Assembly: GCA_038244535.1 (NCBI GenBank)
Contig: JBBRTJ010000040.1
Span: 1-30,085 of the forward strand
From: JBBRTJ01 sp038244535
GTDB lineage: Bacteria > Actinomycetota > Acidimicrobiia > Acidimicrobiales > Ilumatobacteraceae
Length of the DNA: 30,085 bases
Direction of reading: 5' to 3'
The notes beneath the pieces were generated by a model. It saw nothing but the letters and a program-made list of their open reading frames with translations, did no database searches and was not told the DNA's origin. Made by a program: the position numbers and the translations under genes. Below, one piece after another: positions 7,701 through 16,496 of the stretch (the first letter of the stretch is position 1; each line of letters opens with the position of its first letter).

Positions 7701-8188
7701 GCCTTGTGGCGGTCACGCCCGCGAGCCTCGATGCCGAGCTGTCCGGCGACCTGAGCGGGCTCGCTCGTCGTCTGGGGGTGACGGTGAGCGAGTGGCCACC
7801 GATCGGCGGAGAGTGGGACCGCCCGGCGATGGAGCACTTCCGGTCGCTCCTCGACACCCCGACCAGCGACCTTCGGTTCGGTCCGTTCTACGTGGTGGCG
7901 CTCGGTGCGCTGGTCGGCACGGCCGGCTTCTTCGGTCCCCCCGACGAGGCCCTCGAGGTCGAGATCGGCTACTCGGTGTGCACGGAGGCGCGTCGGCGAG
8001 GCATCGCCACCGCGACGATCGTCGAGCTCTGCCGTCGAGCCGCTGCCCTCGGGTGCTCGTCGGTCCGCGCCACCGTGAGCCCCGACAACGTTGCGTCCGT
8101 CAGGGCACTGGAGCGCACCGGCTTTGCCGTAGTCGCCCCGAGCAACGGCACCGGCGACCTCTTGTTGCTGCGGCGATCGCTCACCTGA
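7682..8188 (+). CDS. GNAT-family N-acetyltransferase (RimJ/RimL-like)
   Basis: About 168 residues. The core shows the beta4 strand ALEVEIGYSV, the acetyl-CoA pyrophosphate loop RRRGIATATI, then the RATVSPDNVASVRALERTGF segment typical of RimJ/RimL-like acetyltransferases. Such enzymes move acetyl from acetyl-CoA to an amine on a protein N-terminus or small molecule; the acceptor is unknown. Two in-frame GTG starts are possible (7682 and 7706), neither with a strong ribosome binding site. 7682 overlaps the preceding small gene and would allow coupled translation. Convergent with the CDGSH gene, 23 bases away. Confidence 0.82.
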   Translation: MVDHSLSLVAVTPASLDAELSGDLSGLARRLGVTVSEWPPIGGEWDRPAMEHFRSLLDTPTSDLRFGPFYVVALGALVGTAGFFGPPDEALEVEIGYSVCTEARRRGIATATIVELCRRAAALGCSSVRATVSPDNVASVRALERTGFAVVAPSNGTGDLLLLRRSLT

Positions 8189-8211
8189 GCGCTCGCCGAG
8201 GCAGGCAACGG

Positions 8212-8883
8212 CTACTGGTCGGTGAAGCCGACCTTCTTGTGGCTGCCGTCGCAGAGCGGCTTGTTGGCCGATGCACCGCAACGACAGAGCGTGACGCGGT
8301 TGCGCGTCTCGAGGGGCTCGCCATCTCGCACCACGACCTCGACACCGCCCGTGACCCACAACGGCCCATCGTCGGCTACCGCGACCGCCTCGGGCAGCAA
8401 GGGCTCGACGTCGTCCTCGCCGTCCAGCCGGTACGTCAGCGCGCCGGAGGGGCAGCGCTCGACCATGTTGATCACCTGCAGCCGGACGGTCGACTCGGAG
8501 GTGTTGCCGACCTCCTTCCAGACGTTGGTGATCCGGGTCCCGCAGAACCCGGCGTGCACGCAGATCGAGCGGTCGTCGCTGACGGTGATGCCCGAGCCCC
8601 CGAGCACCTTCGACCGTTCGGCGTAGGTGCCGGACGCCACGTCATCGGCCGCGAAGCCCTGGCGATGGGAGGCATCGCAGAACGGCTTGCGCGCCGACAT
8701 GCCGCAGCGGCACAGCAGGTAGCGCTCGCCCCCATCGAGCTGCTCGGTGGTCACCCACGCCAGAGGCTCGCCGTGCTCGCTCTCGACCGCCCGGCGGCGG
8801 TAGAGGGGCAGGTCGCCGCTCACCACCAGGGGACCGTTGGGGGCAACGACGATCCTGGCGTGCGCGCTGTCGGTCGTGCTCAT
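8212..8883 (-). CDS. Double CDGSH iron-sulfur protein with ferredoxin-like domain
   Basis: A 223-residue iron-sulfur protein built of three modules. The first CDGSH-type [2Fe-2S] motif has Cys58, Cys60, Cys69 and His73 (CRCGMSARKPFCDASH). A divergent Fer4_19-like segment has Cys108, Cys114 and Cys144 (ICVHAGFC and ERCPSGAL). The second CDGSH motif has Cys200, Cys202, Cys211 and His215 (CRCGASANKPLCDGSH). The family is implicated in electron transfer or redox sensing. The P450 gene ends 47 bases upstream on the same strand, so the protein is a plausible but unproven P450 redox partner. Start at 8883 (MSTTDSAHAR) fits the domain boundary. Confidence 0.9.
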   Translation of the reverse strand: MSTTDSAHARIVVAPNGPLVVSGDLPLYRRRAVESEHGEPLAWVTTEQLDGGERYLLCRCGMSARKPFCDASHRQGFAADDVASGTYAERSKVLGGSGITVSDDRSICVHAGFCGTRITNVWKEVGNTSESTVRLQVINMVERCPSGALTYRLDGEDDVEPLLPEAVAVADDGPLWVTGGVEVVVRDGEPLETRNRVTLCRCGASANKPLCDGSHKKVGFTDQ

Positions 8884-8930
8884 CGTGTGATCCTCGCGTC
8901 CCCCGTCAAGCGATGCCGGAGCGGAACCGT

Positions 8931-10148
8931 TCAGACCGGGCGGGCGGGCGGAAACACAACCGGGATGGTGCGGGGGCCGCGGACTTGCCCTCCGGCCCAG
9001 GTCACCTCGGCGTTGTCGGCAAGTCGGAACTCCGGAATGCGCGCGAGCCACTCCTCGATCGCCACGCGGAGCTCCATGCGAGCCAGGTTCGACCCGGCAC
9101 ACCGGTGGATGCCGGCTCCAAAGGCGACGTGCCGGTTCGCCTCACGATCAAGGATCACCCGCTCTGGCTCGGGGAACTGCTCGGGATCGCGGTTGGCCCC
9201 CGGGAAGTTGAGCAGCACCCGGTCGCCGGCATGCATGGGGCAACCGGCCACCTCGATGTCCTCGTTGACGATCCGGGCCATCGTGACCGGCGAGTAGGCC
9301 CGCAGAAGCTCCTCGATCGCGGTGGGCATGAGCCCGGGCTCGGTGGCGAGCCGGCGGGCATCGTCCGGATGGGTGGCGAGGTGCCAGAGCGACGACCCGA
9401 TGGCCGACCAGGTCGTGTCGACGCCGGCGATGAGCGTCAGCGCCACGGTCCCCAAGATGTGGGGGTCCGACACCGGCTCGCCATCGACCTCGGAGCGCAG
9501 CAGCTCCGAGATCAGGTCGGTGCCGTCGCCACCACGGCGCTCCTCCATCAGGGTCACGAAGTAGGTCACGAGCTCGCCCACTGCCTTCTGACGGCGCGGG
9601 ATGTCAGTGGCGAACTCGAGGACGTCGCGGACCCAGCCGGTGAACAGGTCGGAGTGCTCCTCGGGCACCCCGAGCACGATCCCGATGATCCGAACCGGGA
9701 TCTGCTGGGCGTAATCAGCGGCGGCGTCGGCCCGACCGTCTTCGATGAAGCCAGTGACCAGCCGGCGGCACAGGGCCCGCGTGATCGGCTCGAAGTCGTC
9801 CACCTGCTTCGGCGAGAACCAGGGCAGCAGGAGGCGGCGCGACCACGTGTGGACGGGCGGGTCGGACGAGATCGGCGGGAGCCCCGCGGTCAGGAGCCCG
9901 CCCTCGGCGGGGACGTCAGGCGGGGGGAGCACCGAGATGCTCTGGGACGAGAAGTGCTCGACGTCACGGGCGATCGCCGTCACGTCCTGGTAGCGGGTCG
10001 GCAGCCACGAGCCGCCGTGACGATCGGTGTGGGCGATCGGGCACTTCTCGCGCAACTCGTCCCAGATGGGGAACGGATCACCGATGTAGGTCGGGTCGAA
10101 GATGTCGTAGTCAGTGGCCCAGTGGTGCTCGTCGGTGCTCATCATCAT
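8931..10148 (-). CDS. Cytochrome P450
   Basis: A 405-residue soluble bacterial P450. The I-helix oxygen-activation motif is LIAGVDTTWS, the K-helix ExxR is EELLR, and the heme-thiolate loop is FGAGIHRCAG with Cys350. No membrane anchor is present, so it is cytoplasmic and needs external electrons. The immediately downstream iron-sulfur gene could provide them. Several Met codons stand at the start (MRMMMST). The position at 10148 places GGGAG about 6 bases upstream, and starts 3-6 bases either side cannot be excluded. The substrate is undetermined; the compact class I architecture resembles enzymes acting on steroids, terpenes or fatty acids. Divergent from the serine hydrolase gene. Confidence 0.92.
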   Translation of the reverse strand: MMMSTDEHHWATDYDIFDPTYIGDPFPIWDELREKCPIAHTDRHGGSWLPTRYQDVTAIARDVEHFSSQSISVLPPPDVPAEGGLLTAGLPPISSDPPVHTWSRRLLLPWFSPKQVDDFEPITRALCRRLVTGFIEDGRADAAADYAQQIPVRIIGIVLGVPEEHSDLFTGWVRDVLEFATDIPRRQKAVGELVTYFVTLMEERRGGDGTDLISELLRSEVDGEPVSDPHILGTVALTLIAGVDTTWSAIGSSLWHLATHPDDARRLATEPGLMPTAIEELLRAYSPVTMARIVNEDIEVAGCPMHAGDRVLLNFPGANRDPEQFPEPERVILDREANRHVAFGAGIHRCAGSNLARMELRVAIEEWLARIPEFRLADNAEVTWAGGQVRGPRTIPVVFPPARPV

Positions 10149-10232
10149 CCTCATCTCCCTCGTGGGGCACGCACCGCATGGGCGGCCGCGCTCGACGCTC
10201 CGAGTCGCACTGTAGGAGCTGACAACAGGACG

Positions 10233-10238
10233 TACCCT
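10233..10238 (+). promoter_or_regulatory. Possible -10 element for a leaderless transcript
   Basis: TACCCT fits the TANNNT -10 pattern and lies 7 bases before the serine hydrolase ATG, which has no visible ribosome binding site. This spacing is typical of leaderless actinobacterial messages. Inferred only. Confidence 0.3.
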
Positions 10239-10245
10239 GCCCGCT

Positions 10246-11259
10246 ATGCCCGCCAACGTCGACCTCGAGTCCCTCGTCGACGAGGCCGCCCGCGAGGTCG
10301 GTGCGTCCGGAGTGGTGCGCGTCGACGTCGACCACCGCGTGGTCTGCCAACGGGCCTACGGGATGGCCCACCGGGGCCTCGCCGTCGCCAACAACGTGGA
10401 CACCCAGTTCGCCATCGCCAGCGGAACCAAGGGGCTGACCGCGCTCGCCGTCGTCAGCCTCATCGAAGAAGGGCAGCTCGACTTCGACACCACCGCTCGC
10501 TCGGTGCTCGGCGCCGACCTCGCGCTGATCGACGATGGCGTCACGGTCGAGCACCTGCTCACGCACCGATCCGGCATCGGCGACTACCTCGACGAGGACG
10601 AAGACCCAGACCTGAACGACTACCTCATGGCAGTTCCCGTGCATGAGCTGGCGACCACCGAGCAGTACGTGCGGGTGCTGGACGGTCATCTGATGAAGTT
10701 CGCTCCTGGCGAGCGCTTCTCGTACTCCAACGGCGGCTACGTGGTGCTCGCCCTCATCGCCGAGCGGGTGTCGGGCGTGCCGTTCCACGACCTCGTCCAC
10801 GAGCGAGTGTGCGTCCCGGCCGGCATGGTCGACACGGCGTTCCTGCGGTCAGACGAGCTGCCCAGTCGAGCGGCGGTCGGCTACCTCGGCAGCGACGGCT
10901 TGCGCACGAACGTCTTCCACCTCCCCGTGCGCGGCAACGGGGATGGAGGCGTCTACACCACCGCCGACGACGTCCACGCGCTGTGGGACGCGTTCCTGGC
11001 CGGGCGGATCGTGCCACCCGAGCGAGTCACTCAGATGGTGGCGCCCAGCAGCGACGAGTCCTCGAACGACCTTCGCTACGGGCTCGGCTTCTGGCTCGAC
11101 GAGTCGACGGGCACCATCTCGCTGCACGGCTTCGACGCCGGCGTCGGGTTCGTCTCGGCCTGCGACGCCACTGGGGACTTCGCCTACACGGTGATCACCA
11201 ACGCCGGTCGAGGTGCATGGCCCCTGAGCCAGCGGATCGGCGCCCTGCTCCAGCGCTGA
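10246..11259 (+). CDS. Serine hydrolase, beta-lactamase/class C-like
   Basis: A 337-residue member of the serine beta-lactamase-like superfamily (EstB, D-aminopeptidase and penicillin-binding-protein relatives). The catalytic S-x-x-K is Ser59-Gly-Thr-Lys62, the second motif is Tyr160-Ser-Asn162, and a HGFDAG segment near 288-293 stands where the third motif (HTG/KTG) is expected. No signal peptide is apparent, which argues for a cytoplasmic esterase, amidase or peptidase rather than a secreted beta-lactamase. The substrate is unknown. The start ATG at 10246 lacks a ribosome binding site but could be leaderless. It is followed on the same strand by a GNAT gene after about 150 bases. Confidence 0.87.
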   Translation: MPANVDLESLVDEAAREVGASGVVRVDVDHRVVCQRAYGMAHRGLAVANNVDTQFAIASGTKGLTALAVVSLIEEGQLDFDTTARSVLGADLALIDDGVTVEHLLTHRSGIGDYLDEDEDPDLNDYLMAVPVHELATTEQYVRVLDGHLMKFAPGERFSYSNGGYVVLALIAERVSGVPFHDLVHERVCVPAGMVDTAFLRSDELPSRAAVGYLGSDGLRTNVFHLPVRGNGDGGVYTTADDVHALWDAFLAGRIVPPERVTQMVAPSSDESSNDLRYGLGFWLDESTGTISLHGFDAGVGFVSACDATGDFAYTVITNAGRGAWPLSQRIGALLQR

Positions 11260-11409
11260 AGCGGGCACGTCGCCGGCCGCCTTCGCTGGCTCTCAGGCGT
11301 CTCGGTGCCGCTCTCTTGAGAGCCGGGCCGCGCCGATCGATGGAGACGACGATGCCTACCGCGTAGGTTCTTTCGCGACCTGAGCGCCCCGACCTGGATG
11401 GTGAGACCG

Positions 11410-11724
11410 ATGACCGTCACCGTGATCGACAACAACGACGCCAGCCGCTACGAGCTTCTCGAAGACGGCGTCCTTGCTGCCTTCGAGGACTACGAGATGC
11501 GGGGGGATCGCATCGCGTTCGTCCACACCGAGGCCCTCGAAGGCCACGACGGCAAGGGGTACGGGCGCACGCTGGTCGACGAGATGCTGGCCGACGCCCG
11601 GCGGCGGGGACTCGGCGTCCTGCCCTACTGCCCTTACGTCGCCAAGGTGATCGCCCGCAACGCTGAGGCCTACCTCGACCTCGTCCCCCCGGACGTCCGC
11701 GCCACGTTCGAGCTCCCCACCTGA
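11410..11724 (+). CDS. Short GNAT acetyltransferase-like protein (YjdJ type)
   Basis: About 104 residues, matching the compact YjdJ-like group of GNAT proteins. After a short beta hairpin and IAFVHTEAL, the acetyl-CoA loop HDGKGYGRTLVDEML appears, followed by GVLPYCPYVAKVI and the conserved NAEAYLDLV end. Proteins of this size lack the C-terminal beta strands of full GNAT enzymes. Their acceptors are mostly unknown. The start is given at 11410 (MTVTVIDNND); an in-frame ATG four codons earlier is also possible, and neither has a strong ribosome binding site. Confidence 0.82.
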   Translation: MTVTVIDNNDASRYELLEDGVLAAFEDYEMRGDRIAFVHTEALEGHDGKGYGRTLVDEMLADARRRGLGVLPYCPYVAKVIARNAEAYLDLVPPDVRATFELPT

Positions 11725-11839
11725 CCGTTGCCCTGGTCGGTGCCTGAGGTGGTGCTCCCGTCCCTGATCACGCCCTCCGCACGCCGCGACCGCCACCCGC
11801 CCCGCAGCGATCTGCCGACGAGCCGATCTGGATGACGGG

Positions 11840-14074
11840 ATGACCGCACGGGGCAACATGGTGAGCATGCCCACATCTCAACATCGCTCGATCGGGGACT
11901 TCGCGGACGCTCGACGAGCGGTCGCCACCGGCTTCGCTCCCGAAGAAGCAGCACGGGCCCTCGTGGCGATCATGACGCCCGAGGAACGGCTGTGGTGCCT
12001 CGACGGCGACGCCCCGACGTGGGCCGGGCTGCACTTCCTGTCCGCCGACGGCTATCACAAGGCACCGTTCGTGGCGGCCAAGATCGAACGACTCGGATTG
12101 CCCGGGATCGCGTTCGCCGACGGCCCACGCGGTGCCGTGATCGGCAACGCAACCTGCTTCCCGGTGTCGATGGCGCGCGGTGCCACCTGGGATCCGCACC
12201 TGGAGGAGCGCGTCGGCGAGGCGATCGGCCGCGAGCTGCGCGCCAACGGGGCAAACCTCACCGGCGCGGTGTGCGTCAACGTGCTGCGACATCCCGCGTG
12301 GGGACGAGCGCAGGAGACCTACGGCGAGGACCCGCACCTCGTGGGCGAGCTCGGCGCAGCCCTCACTCGGGGCCTGCAGCGCCACGTCATGGCCTGCGTG
12401 AAGCACTTCGCCTGCAACTCGATGGAGAACGCCCGGTTCGCGGTCGACATCGAAGTGGACGAGGTCGCCTTGCACGAGGTGTACCTGCCGCACTTCCGGC
12501 GCATCGTCGACGAGGGCGTGGCGTCGGTGATGTCGGCGTACAACTCGGTGAACGGTGAGTGGTGCGGGCAGAGCCGAGCGCTGCTCAACGACGTGCTGCG
12601 GGGCGAGTGGGGCTTTGACGGCTTCGTGATCAGCGACTGGATCTTCGGCCTGCGCGACGCGGCGACCTCGATCGCGACCGGGCTCGACATCGAGATGCCC
12701 TACCGGATGGTGCGTGCGCAGCACCTGGCGGGAGCGCTGGAGCGAGGGGAAGCATCCTGGTCCGACGTCGATGCGGCAGTGGAGCGCATCATCGCGACGC
12801 TGCTCCGCTTCGACGATGTCCTGTCGGCACCCCCGCCACCGACCGACGTGGTCGGGTCACCCGAGCACCGAGCTCTGGCCCGCGAAGTAGCGGCCCGTTC
12901 GGTTGTGCTGCTCCGAAACGAGCCGGTCCAAGGCTCCCCCGTGCTCCCCCTGCGAACCGATGGCGGTCGCATTGCGGTGGTCGGTCGCCTCGCCGCGACC
13001 GTGAACCTCGGCGACGGTGGGTCGAGCGATGTCTGGGACCTCGACTGCCACACCGTCCTCGACGGGATTCGAGCCGTCGCCCGTGCTGCCGCCCACGACG
13101 ACGGCAGTGACCTCGCCCGTGCGGCACGGGTGGCCAAGGCCGCCGACGTGGCCGTGGTGGTCGTCGGCTACACGTACGAAGACGAGGGTGAGTTCATCGG
13201 CCCCACTGACCCGTCCCTACCCGCCATGTTCCCGAAGGTGGACGAGCCCGAGGTGGTCGAGCGGTTCGAGCGCGTGCTGTCGAACCTGCGGCCGACGACG
13301 AAGCCCGATCGTCTGACGACGCGACCGCGTGGCTTCAGCACCGGGGGTGACCGCTCGTCGCTTCGGCTCTCCGATCACGAAGTCGAGCTGATCCGCTCCG
13401 TCGCGGCCGCCAACCCGCGCACGGTGGTCGTCATCCAGGCGGGCAGCGCCGTCGTGATGACCGAGTGGATGGAAGGCGTGCCCGCCATCGTCCAAGCCTG
13501 GTACGGCGGATCCCAGGCCGGTCCCGGGCTGGCCGACGTGCTGTTCGGCGTCGTCAACCCCTCGGCGCGACTGCCGTTCAGCATCCCGGTCGACGAGAGC
13601 GACCTGCCGCAGTTCGACCGCGACGCCACCGCCTTCCGCTACGACCGCTGGCACGGCTGGTGGCACCTGGCCCGAACCGGCACCGCTCCGGCGTTCCCGT
13701 TCGGCTTCGGCCTGTCGTACACGACGTTCGCACTCGACGCCGTCCACGTCGACGTCGTCCACGTCCCTCATGGCGATCGCACCATCACGGTGCGGGGCGT
13801 TGTTCGCAACCTTGGCGATCGCGACGGCGCCGATGTCATCCAGGTCTACGCAGAGCTGCCCGACGCCGACGCCCCCCATCGCCTGGTCGGGTTCACTCGC
13901 GTCGAAGTACCCGCGGGTGGAACCGGTGCGTTCACGATCGACATCGACGTGGCCCGGCTCGCCACTCGCGACGCTCAGCGCCACGAGTGGACTCCCGCCG
14001 TCGGCCGCCACCGCCTCACCGTCGCCCGCTCGGCCACGGATCCCGATGCGGTGTCGGTCGAGATCGAGTGGTGA
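11840..14074 (+). CDS. Glycoside hydrolase family 3 (beta-glucosidase-like)
   Basis: A protein of up to 744 residues with the GH3 plan: an N-terminal TIM barrel, an alpha/beta sandwich domain and a C-terminal fibronectin-III-like domain. The nucleophile is the Asp of GFVISDW (residue 266 in this numbering). KHFACNS and the preceding ETYGEDPHLVGEL segment are classic GH3 substrate-pocket stretches. The sandwich domain runs through AVVVVGYTYEDEGEF, where the acid/base Glu is expected, and FPFGFGLSYTTF starts the last domain. No signal peptide is evident, so it probably acts on imported oligosaccharides or glycosides. In-frame ATGs at 11858 and 11867 are alternative starts. Convergent with the LAL regulator. 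Confidence 0.92.
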   Translation: MTARGNMVSMPTSQHRSIGDFADARRAVATGFAPEEAARALVAIMTPEERLWCLDGDAPTWAGLHFLSADGYHKAPFVAAKIERLGLPGIAFADGPRGAVIGNATCFPVSMARGATWDPHLEERVGEAIGRELRANGANLTGAVCVNVLRHPAWGRAQETYGEDPHLVGELGAALTRGLQRHVMACVKHFACNSMENARFAVDIEVDEVALHEVYLPHFRRIVDEGVASVMSAYNSVNGEWCGQSRALLNDVLRGEWGFDGFVISDWIFGLRDAATSIATGLDIEMPYRMVRAQHLAGALERGEASWSDVDAAVERIIATLLRFDDVLSAPPPPTDVVGSPEHRALAREVAARSVVLLRNEPVQGSPVLPLRTDGGRIAVVGRLAATVNLGDGGSSDVWDLDCHTVLDGIRAVARAAAHDDGSDLARAARVAKAADVAVVVVGYTYEDEGEFIGPTDPSLPAMFPKVDEPEVVERFERVLSNLRPTTKPDRLTTRPRGFSTGGDRSSLRLSDHEVELIRSVAAANPRTVVVIQAGSAVVMTEWMEGVPAIVQAWYGGSQAGPGLADVLFGVVNPSARLPFSIPVDESDLPQFDRDATAFRYDRWHGWWHLARTGTAPAFPFGFGLSYTTFALDAVHVDVVHVPHGDRTITVRGVVRNLGDRDGADVIQVYAELPDADAPHRLVGFTRVEVPAGGTGAFTIDIDVARLATRDAQRHEWTPAVGRHRLTVARSATDPDAVSVEIEW

Positions 14075-14208
14075 CGTTCGCTCCTCGACGCCGCCCGAGC
14101 GGGTCGACCGACAGGGCGACGATCAGGTCGAGGACGAGGGACGGCTCGTCGAGACGGACGCCAACCCGCCTGTACAACCCCGCCGACCCTTCAACTGGAC
14201 CCCGTCAC

Positions 14209-16410
14209 TCAGAGCAGATGGAGGTCACGGGCGGCCTGCACCGCGGTCTTGCGGTCGCCGACGCCGAGCTTGCGGTAGATCGCACTGCAGTGGGTCTTGA
14301 CGGTGTTGAGCGACACGTACAGCTCAGAGGAGATGTCGCGTTGCGACAGCGGCGTCGGCAGGTAGCGCAGCACGGCCAGCTCGCGGTCGGTCAGCTGCTC
14401 GACGAGCTCGGGAGCTCGAACGGCGCCCACGTCGCCCAGGTGATGTCGGGATTCGACGCGAGTCAGGTACCGGCCGGCAACGCCGGGGTCGACACATCGG
14501 TTGAGCACCGACCGGGCCTCGGCGATGAGCGCTGCGCCGGTCGCGTCGCCGAGGTCGAGGAGGGTGTCGCCGCAGATGCTCAGGACGTAGCCGAGCGCCA
14601 GCACGGTGGCCGCGCGGCGCGCCAGGTTCAGGGCATGCACGGCATCGGCGTGAGCTCGCCCTGGGTCGCCGCCTGATCGTGCCCGAATCGCATACGCCGA
14701 CGCGACCCCGTGGTAGGCAGCCAGTCCGACCTGCGACGCCGCGTCGAGCGCGGCGTCCGCCGCCTCGTGGGCAGCAGCGGGCGAGCCGTCCTCGAACTCG
14801 ACGATCGTCTGGTAGACGAGAGCGAGCACGCGCCCCGACCGGCTGGAATCCCCGGTCGCCTTCTCGACCGCAAGCCGAAGGGCCGATCGGGCCTCGTCGG
14901 TGAGGCCGGCCCACGCGTATGCAGCACCCGTGGCGTTCGCGAGGTCCGATGGGTGTGACATCAGTTGGCCGGTCTCGGTCATGACCCGGGCGATGGCGAG
15001 TGCAGAGGCAACATCGCCTCGTCCGAGCGCGATGTTGATGCGCAGCGCAGTCGTCACCACCTTGTCGAAGTCCGACGGCAGGAGCTCGAGCGTGGTGTCG
15101 AGCCACTCGTCGGCCAGTGAGTACCTGCCAGCCATGTACTCACACCAGCCGTAGAAGTACGCACAGGCCGCTGATGTCTTGGCCGCGTCACCGATCTGGT
15201 CGAGCAGGCCCCGGAGCGTGTCGATCTGGCCCCCGCGGAGAAGCTGGACCCCGTAGACGCGCATGAGTCGCTCGGCCGCCGCGGTGTCACCCGCCGCAAG
15301 TCGGTGGACGATGGCTTGGCGGTCGTCGCCATGCGACTCGAACCACACGGCAGCGCGGCCGTGGAGGTCGGCCATCCGCTCAGGAAATGCTCGTTGGGCT
15401 TCGAGTCGAAGCAGATCACGCAGGAGGTGGTGGTACCGGAACCAGACGCCGCTGCGGTCGAGGCGGATCAGGAGCTGGTTGCCGCTGGCGGTGTCCAGCA
15501 GCCATGCCGCACCACCGGTCGAGGCGGTCACGGCATCGACGACCCCACCGTCGAGCTGCTCCAGGATCGACGTCTCGAGCAGACGCTGGCGGTCCTCGCC
15601 GTCGACGCCGTCGAGGAGCTCATCGGTCAGGTAGTCGACGATCAGCTCGTCGTCACCCCCGAAGGCTTCGATGAACCGGCCAGGGTCCGCCCCCCGACCT
15701 AGCGAGAGCCCGGCGAGCACGAGGCCCGCGGCCCAGCCTTCCGTTCGTTCGCAGAGCCGCTCGAGATGAGCCTGGTCGAGCGACCGTCCCGCTTCACCGA
15801 GCAGACCCGACGCGTCGGTGGCCCCAAAGCGAAGGTCGGCGGCGCGGATCTCGGCGATCTGGTTGCGGACCCGGAGCCGGCCGAGCCGGAACGGCGGATC
15901 GATCCGGGTGGCGATCACGATCGTGACCTGCTGGGGGCAGAGATCGATGAGCCGCTCCATTCCCCGATGGATGCTGGCGTTGTCGATCAGGTGGTAGTCG
16001 TCGATGACGAGGACGACCGGTTCGGTCAGCTCGACGAGTGCGTTCACGAGCGCGGTGACCACGACGAGGTCGTCGCCTTGCGAGCCGGTCACGACGGGTT
16101 TCAATGCGTTGGCGACGCTGGGCTGGGTGGCGCTGATGGCGTCGACCAGGAACGACCAGAACCGCGCCGGGTCCGAATCGCTGTCCTCCACCTGCAACCA
16201 CGCGACGGCCTCGTCTCGGCCGGCCAGCCACGACGCCAGCAGCGTCGACTTCCCCGAACCAGCCGGCGCGCTCGCCAGCACCAGGCGCACATGCCGGGCG
16301 ATGCAGGCATCGAGGAGGTCGTCCAACCGCGACCGGCGAACGAGCCCAGCCGGAGCCGCAGGGGGGTGCAGCTTCGTGGCCGCCAGCCCCGCCTCCCAGT
16401 CGCCCGCCAT
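14209..16410 (-). CDS. LuxR-family LAL (MalT-like) ATP-binding transcriptional regulator
   Basis: About 733 residues. An N-terminal STAND-type NTPase carries Walker A APAGSGKST (about 48-56) and a Walker B-like VVLVIDDYHLI. A long helical TPR-like middle region follows, and the C-terminal LuxR helix-turn-helix has LTDRELAVLRYL, ISSELYVSLNTVKTHCSAIYRKLGV. LAL regulators bind an inducer and ATP, oligomerise, and activate transcription. The start at 16410 (MAGDWEAGLAATK) is preferred since a longer version from 16452 would run through the palindrome at 16430-16447; a GTG at 16428 is also possible. It diverges from the ABC exporter operon, the most likely target, with GH3 as a second candidate. 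Confidence 0.9.
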   Translation of the reverse strand: MAGDWEAGLAATKLHPPAAPAGLVRRSRLDDLLDACIARHVRLVLASAPAGSGKSTLLASWLAGRDEAVAWLQVEDSDSDPARFWSFLVDAISATQPSVANALKPVVTGSQGDDLVVVTALVNALVELTEPVVLVIDDYHLIDNASIHRGMERLIDLCPQQVTIVIATRIDPPFRLGRLRVRNQIAEIRAADLRFGATDASGLLGEAGRSLDQAHLERLCERTEGWAAGLVLAGLSLGRGADPGRFIEAFGGDDELIVDYLTDELLDGVDGEDRQRLLETSILEQLDGGVVDAVTASTGGAAWLLDTASGNQLLIRLDRSGVWFRYHHLLRDLLRLEAQRAFPERMADLHGRAAVWFESHGDDRQAIVHRLAAGDTAAAERLMRVYGVQLLRGGQIDTLRGLLDQIGDAAKTSAACAYFYGWCEYMAGRYSLADEWLDTTLELLPSDFDKVVTTALRINIALGRGDVASALAIARVMTETGQLMSHPSDLANATGAAYAWAGLTDEARSALRLAVEKATGDSSRSGRVLALVYQTIVEFEDGSPAAAHEAADAALDAASQVGLAAYHGVASAYAIRARSGGDPGRAHADAVHALNLARRAATVLALGYVLSICGDTLLDLGDATGAALIAEARSVLNRCVDPGVAGRYLTRVESRHHLGDVGAVRAPELVEQLTDRELAVLRYLPTPLSQRDISSELYVSLNTVKTHCSAIYRKLGVGDRKTAVQAARDLHLL

Positions 16411-16429
16411 GATCGACCGTACCTTCACG

Positions 16430-16473
16430 ATCTCACCCGGGTGAGATGCCATCGGGGGTGAGGCGCTCTCACC
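16430..16473. promoter_or_regulatory. Four half-sites in a divergent promoter
   Basis: A perfect 18-base palindrome spans 16430-16447, with CTCACC-cg-GGTGAG at its core. Ten bases on is GGTGAG-gcgct-CTCACC (16457-16473). The same hexamer thus occurs four times in two inverted pairs, between the LAL regulator start and the ABC operon start. It is a strong candidate operator for one or both transcripts. The binding protein is inferred, not shown. Confidence 0.6.
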
Positions 16474-16496
16474 TCATCGGTTGCGATGGTGGGCCC

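Noticed and set aside
6368..8188. 606-codon plus-strand frame spanning the ABC permease region
   Set aside because: Only its last 168 codons (GNAT) look like protein. The rest is the antisense of the permease gene and is Gln/His/Arg-rich.
7645..9297. 550-codon plus-strand frame
   Set aside because: It runs antisense to the CDGSH protein and part of the P450, both of which have full family motifs on the minus strand.
8913..10646. 577-codon plus-strand frame
   Set aside because: Shadow of the P450 gene on the minus strand, extending out of frame into the serine hydrolase gene.
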